Assembly: GCA_003762615.1 (NCBI GenBank)
Contig: RIAZ01000011.1
Location: 1-64,000, forward strand
DNA from: Muribaculaceae bacterium Isolate-037 (Harlan)
GTDB taxonomy: Bacteria; Bacteroidota; Bacteroidia; Bacteroidales; Muribaculaceae
Reading direction: 5' to 3'
DNA length: 64,000 nucleotides
Under the pieces are notes generated by a model. That model was not told the origin of the DNA and did not search any database. It saw only the letters and a program-made list of their open reading frames with translations. The position numbers and the translations under genes are program-made. Below, piece after piece: positions 61,198 through 64,000 of this stretch (within the stretch, counting starts at the first letter, position 1; the number at the start of each line of letters is the position of its first letter).

Positions 61198-61884
61198 TTA
61201 TTTTCCGGGTCTTATCTTACTGTTACTCCGCCAGCGCGAGAAGGCTTCGTCCGTAATTTTCCATTTGTCCACATCGTAACTCTTTGCCCTGCAGTCTATC
61301 TCCCGCCACACATCAGACAGGGAGGTGTATTTGACGGCAAGCGTGAGCCGGCGCAGGTTGCGGTTCATCAGATGGAGTTTCGGGCGTATGCCGAATACAA
61401 TCTCAATGCGCTCCTTCTCCGTCATTTTCACGTTAGAGAGGCATACCTGCCGGATGTCGTTCACGATGTCCACGCTGCCGAGTATCAGTTCCCGGTATAT
61501 ACCGCTCCGGCGAGGTGTGAGTGCCACGGCAAGCGCGTTTTCAGGAGATTTCTCCAACTGGCGGCTCAATGCGCCCATGTTCTCTGTTAGTTTCCCGATT
61601 TCGTGGTAGAAACCGTATATCTGTGCCGCATAGCTGATTACCGAGCGAAACGAGTCGAGATAGTCGTTAAACTGCCGCTGGAAGTCGGTCGTGGCTTCCA
61701 CTTCCTCCTTCGTCCATATATGCCCGGTAGTCTGCAGCAACATTACTTTCTCCTGTGACTTGAGCTGCTTCTCTGCCTTGTCGGTATATAGGACAATCAT
61801 TCCGGACAATACAGGGTCTGTCTGTGCGTGACCCTTGCAGATGCCGAAAACCAATATCAATATGATCAGTACCGTCCTTATCAT
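61198..61884 (-). CDS. Secreted transfer protein, 228 aa (paralogue of the next gene)
   Basis: A signal peptide (MIRTVLIILILVFGICKGHA) leads a helical protein. Its end (LTLAVKYTSLSDVWREIDCRAKSY) matches the end of the next gene (LYLSIRYYTLTDVWNNVSAGMMDRD) in order and spacing, so the two are paralogues. The gene precedes the radical SAM gene by 26 bp. Such pairs are usual in Bacteroidales transfer operons; their role is unknown but likely periplasmic. Confidence 0.65.
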   Translation of the reverse strand: MIRTVLIILILVFGICKGHAQTDPVLSGMIVLYTDKAEKQLKSQEKVMLLQTTGHIWTKEEVEATTDFQRQFNDYLDSFRSVISYAAQIYGFYHEIGKLTENMGALSRQLEKSPENALAVALTPRRSGIYRELILGSVDIVNDIRQVCLSNVKMTEKERIEIVFGIRPKLHLMNRNLRRLTLAVKYTSLSDVWREIDCRAKSYDVDKWKITDEAFSRWRSNSKIRPGK

Positions 61885-61894
61885 GCCGTCTCCT

Positions 61895-62587
61895 TTATTT
61901 TAATGTTCTTGCTGCCCGTTTCCACCGGCCGAAGGCATCACCGGCAATACTGCCGATGTCTCTGTCCATCATTCCTGCACTGACGTTGTTCCACACATCG
62001 GTAAGCGTATAGTACCGTATGCTCAGGTACAGCCTGTTGAGCTTTTTATAAAATGTGCCGAGTTTGTCGGACAATGCCCACAACGTCTGCGAGCGTTCCG
62101 CACCGGTGAGCATATTTGTCTTTCCTCCCGTGGCGATGGCCTCCTTCAAGAGTGTATAGACAGAGATAAGCTCTGTCGCCGTTTCCAGATAGAGGTTGTT
62201 CATTGACATGGTAGCGACAATGCCCTGCGGATTGGAACCGATGGCTTTCTTGAGCTTGCCCAGGGTGATGAAGATACGCACACCGTCTTCATACAGTGTG
62301 GCGGACGCTTTCAGTGAAGAGGCAAAACCGGAAACGGTCTGCAGGTAGCCGGAGTATTTCTTTTCCCATTCGTGCATCTTGGTGAACTCGGCGGCTATGG
62401 TGTTCTGCAGAACCGCTGTCCGGGTCTGTGCATCGGTCTGGTCTTTCACCTGTCCGTTGATGGCCTCGTTACCCTCGGCGAGGGCAAGCCATTCCAACGG
62501 ATTGGACACGACAACCTGCGCCCTCGCTGACACAGCGGCGAAGACGGCAAGTACAACTGTCAGTATTTTAGCGGTTCGTAATCTCAT
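61895..62587 (-). CDS. Secreted transfer protein, about 230 aa
   Basis: ATG 62587 gives a signal sequence (MRLRTAKILTVVLAVFAAVSARAQ); earlier Met codons at 62596 and 62614 exist but put extra residues before the core. The rest is helical (WEKKYSGYLQTVSGFASSLK and following). It is paralogous to its downstream neighbour, 10 bp away. Its start overlaps the upstream gene by 20 bp. Likely periplasmic; exact function unknown. Confidence 0.65.
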   Translation of the reverse strand: MRLRTAKILTVVLAVFAAVSARAQVVVSNPLEWLALAEGNEAINGQVKDQTDAQTRTAVLQNTIAAEFTKMHEWEKKYSGYLQTVSGFASSLKASATLYEDGVRIFITLGKLKKAIGSNPQGIVATMSMNNLYLETATELISVYTLLKEAIATGGKTNMLTGAERSQTLWALSDKLGTFYKKLNRLYLSIRYYTLTDVWNNVSAGMMDRDIGSIAGDAFGRWKRAARTLK

Positions 62588-63068
62588 ATATTCCATTTCG
62601 TTTGCGGTTTGCACTTACACGTTCACGTATAAAGGGGACAAGATTGCTGCTCTTGTCCATGCCCACCATGTCAAGGCGGGGTGTGGAACGGTCGCCGGAA
62701 TAGATATGTATGGTTTTCAGTCCGAACAACTGCTGTAAGAAGCTGCTCTCTTCCCGGAAATCGACCACACGGTAGAGTTCCATGAAGTCACGAGTGCGCT
62801 GGAACACGCCATGCTCATAGATGAATTGTTCGTCTGTGATGACAAACCTCATGCTCCGCAGATAAAGGAAGCGGTATATGAGGCAGAGGGCGATTGCCAG
62901 CGATGCCCACAACAGGATGTTACCCATGAACATGCCGTCAATTCCGGCCACGGCAAGCCCGGCTATGCAGACGATGGTAATAATCAGGTCATTGGCGAAA
63001 TATTGCCTGATTCGGGGACGGAACACCAATGTCCCGAAACTGTATGATGGTTGTGTCTGTGTTTTCAT
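62568..63068 (-). CDS. PH-domain (bPH_2-type) membrane protein
   Basis: The 166-aa protein has two transmembrane segments (NDLIITIVCIAGLAVAGIDG and GNILLWASLAIALCLIYRFLYL). A PH-like segment follows: RSMRFVITDEQFIYEHGVFQRTRDFMELYRVVDFREESSFLQQLFGLKTIHIYSGD, as in the bPH_2/DUF304 family. The start overlaps the previous stop as ATGA. Likely an inner-membrane accessory of the transfer operon; role unknown. Confidence 0.75.
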   Translation of the reverse strand: MKTQTQPSYSFGTLVFRPRIRQYFANDLIITIVCIAGLAVAGIDGMFMGNILLWASLAIALCLIYRFLYLRSMRFVITDEQFIYEHGVFQRTRDFMELYRVVDFREESSFLQQLFGLKTIHIYSGDRSTPRLDMVGMDKSSNLVPFIRERVSANRKRNGIYEITNR

Positions 63069-64000
63069 CGTCTCATCCCTTTTGTTTGCGTTTCCTCATT
63101 GTTCATGGGCTTGTCAAGCAGCTGGTCGTTCCAGTCCTTATACCTTTCGTCGCAAGGCTCATATCCGATTCCGCGCCTGTCGATTCCCAGCCTTTCACAA
63201 ATGTCTTTGAAGTCAAACGGTTCCATCGACAGCTCGTGACGTTTGACGCCTTTGGTCATGTCGGTAACAACAAGACGCTCCTTGTCCGGCGACAGGTGGG
63301 AGGTGAACACCCTTCCTTCTTTTTGCAGGGCGAAGTTGACTGCGAACATACGTCCGGCACGGTCCCGGTCGAAACAGAGGTGGTGGATGGCCTCGGGCGT
63401 ATGCTCGATCATCGACGAGAACTGCTTTTTTGTCGGAGAGCCGCCGGTGGACACATACACGGCGTTGGAAAGGTCATGAAAGCCCACGTTCCCCGGCTCG
63501 TTCATCTTCAGTTGGTAAAAGGCCATCGCATCAAACGCACTCTCGAACCAATAGACATCCTTCGCTTTGTCAATGGGTCGGGTGAAGCCCATGTCGCTGC
63601 GGTTGTTTTCCAGACGGGCTATCCAGAGACCTTCTGCGGCATTGCTGCCTGCGGCCATACCTTTATAGGCGGTCTTGCCATCGGCATTGGGGCGGCTGCG
63701 CTCTTCCAGTCCCACGATGTCCTTGCCCGGCCATGCGGCAAGCGACAGCGGGAATGACAGGTTGGTGTATGTCTTGCCGCCACGTTCCCTTGTGGCAAGG
63801 AAGAAATGGTCGGAGAAGGCCCGCTGGGTCTGGAGGCTGATACCTCTGTTCTGGAAATAGGGATAGAAACGTTTCTGCGATTCCCAGTCGCCATTGATAA
63901 AGCCCTGTGTCTCGTATTCGTAGATGTCAAAAGACCGTGTCTCGCGCTGCCGCCCGAAATCTCGTGGCACACGGTCGTTCACGGGATTGTTCAGGAGGCG
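63065..64000 (-). CDS. DUF3991/Toprim primase-like protein (start outside window)
   Basis: The frame is open to the right edge, so the true start lies beyond 64000. About 310 residues are visible. The Toprim part has VYWFESAFDAMAF (Glu) near residue 141 and HLCFDRDRAGR (DxD) near 201, as in Toprim_2 primases, and the preceding region fits DUF3991. Such proteins are carried by conjugative elements and are thought to prime or process the transferred strand. The stop overlaps the next start (ATGA). Confidence 0.8.
   Translation of the reverse strand, partial: RLLNNPVNDRVPRDFGRQRETRSFDIYEYETQGFINGDWESQKRFYPYFQNRGISLQTQRAFSDHFFLATRERGGKTYTNLSFPLSLAAWPGKDIVGLEERSRPNADGKTAYKGMAAGSNAAEGLWIARLENNRSDMGFTRPIDKAKDVYWFESAFDAMAFYQLKMNEPGNVGFHDLSNAVYVSTGGSPTKKQFSSMIEHTPEAIHHLCFDRDRAGRMFAVNFALQKEGRVFTSHLSPDKERLVVTDMTKGVKRHELSMEPFDFKDICERLGIDRRGIGYEPCDERYKDWNDQLLDKPMNNEETQTKGMRR

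Noticed and set aside
1-64000. rRNA or tRNA genes
   Set aside because: No rRNA stretch or convincing cloverleaf with TTCRA loop was seen by eye; a tRNAscan-SE run would settle this.

Overview
The window reads as gut Bacteroidales DNA (Bacteroides / Parabacteroides / Muribaculaceae type). The evidence is a set of TAnnTTTG promoter boxes, an AUG-rich and SD-poor start context, an ISAs1-type IS, and gene families seen mainly in Bacteroidales conjugative elements. These include a MobV relaxase, paired ArdC-like proteins, an OmpA-like protein beside the relaxase, a very large N6-methylase/helicase fusion, a DUF3991/Toprim protein, and many short orphan genes with long leaders. No rRNA, tRNA or CRISPR was seen. 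Species cannot be assigned from this sequence alone.

Region 1 (1-15.85 kb) is a defence island with debris of an older integrated element. It holds a DinD-like gene and then a tightly coupled five-gene operon: a nuclease-less MmeI-like methyltransferase, a 246-aa unknown protein, an SF2 helicase, a GIY-YIG nuclease and a DUF2971 protein. Four 4-8 bp overlaps join these genes. An acidic small protein, a RhuM remnant, a Fic protein and an AlbA/Schlafen-type ATP-binding regulator follow. Next come an intact 1210-bp ISAs1-family IS with a perfect 10-bp target duplication, a zinc-finger/multi-HTH protein, and a tyrosine integrase whose coding sequence is cut off at the catalytic HxxR box.

Region 2 (15.85-42.5 kb) is the accessory half of a second, larger conjugative element that begins at or near the cut in the integrase. 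It is an unusual array of mostly small rightward genes separated by 300-900 bp non-coding modules. The modules share an architecture: TTATA-type motif clusters, a leftward-facing Bacteroidetes promoter, one or more structured hairpins with compensatory base changes between copies, and a GGGAAATAA-like stretch just before the start codon. Recognisable products are a YubB-like protein, an SSB, a 1670-aa methylase/helicase, a phosphoribosyltransferase/SLOG pair and a ParB-like protein. Leftward cargo lies inside: a CatA-like acetyltransferase, an AraC regulator, an esterase, a DUF3795 protein, an HExxH protein and a serine-recombinase-like protein with an atypical active site.

Region 3 (42.9-64 kb) is mobilisation and transfer. 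A rightward operon (lipoprotein, three unknowns, winged-helix protein, hairpin-rich oriT candidate, MobV relaxase, OmpA-like protein) faces a long leftward operon running in from the right edge. The leftward operon encodes a Toprim primase-like protein, a PH-domain membrane protein, two paralogous secreted proteins, a radical SAM protein, membrane proteins, an M23-like protein split by an A9 run, a large membrane protein, a degenerate ArdC/MutS-I-like fusion, a glucosaminidase-M23 hydrolase, a double OB-fold protein and ArdC. These fit DNA processing, cell-wall passage and anti-restriction during conjugation. The element's integrase and core T4SS genes (TraG-N type) are not in the window and presumably lie to the right.
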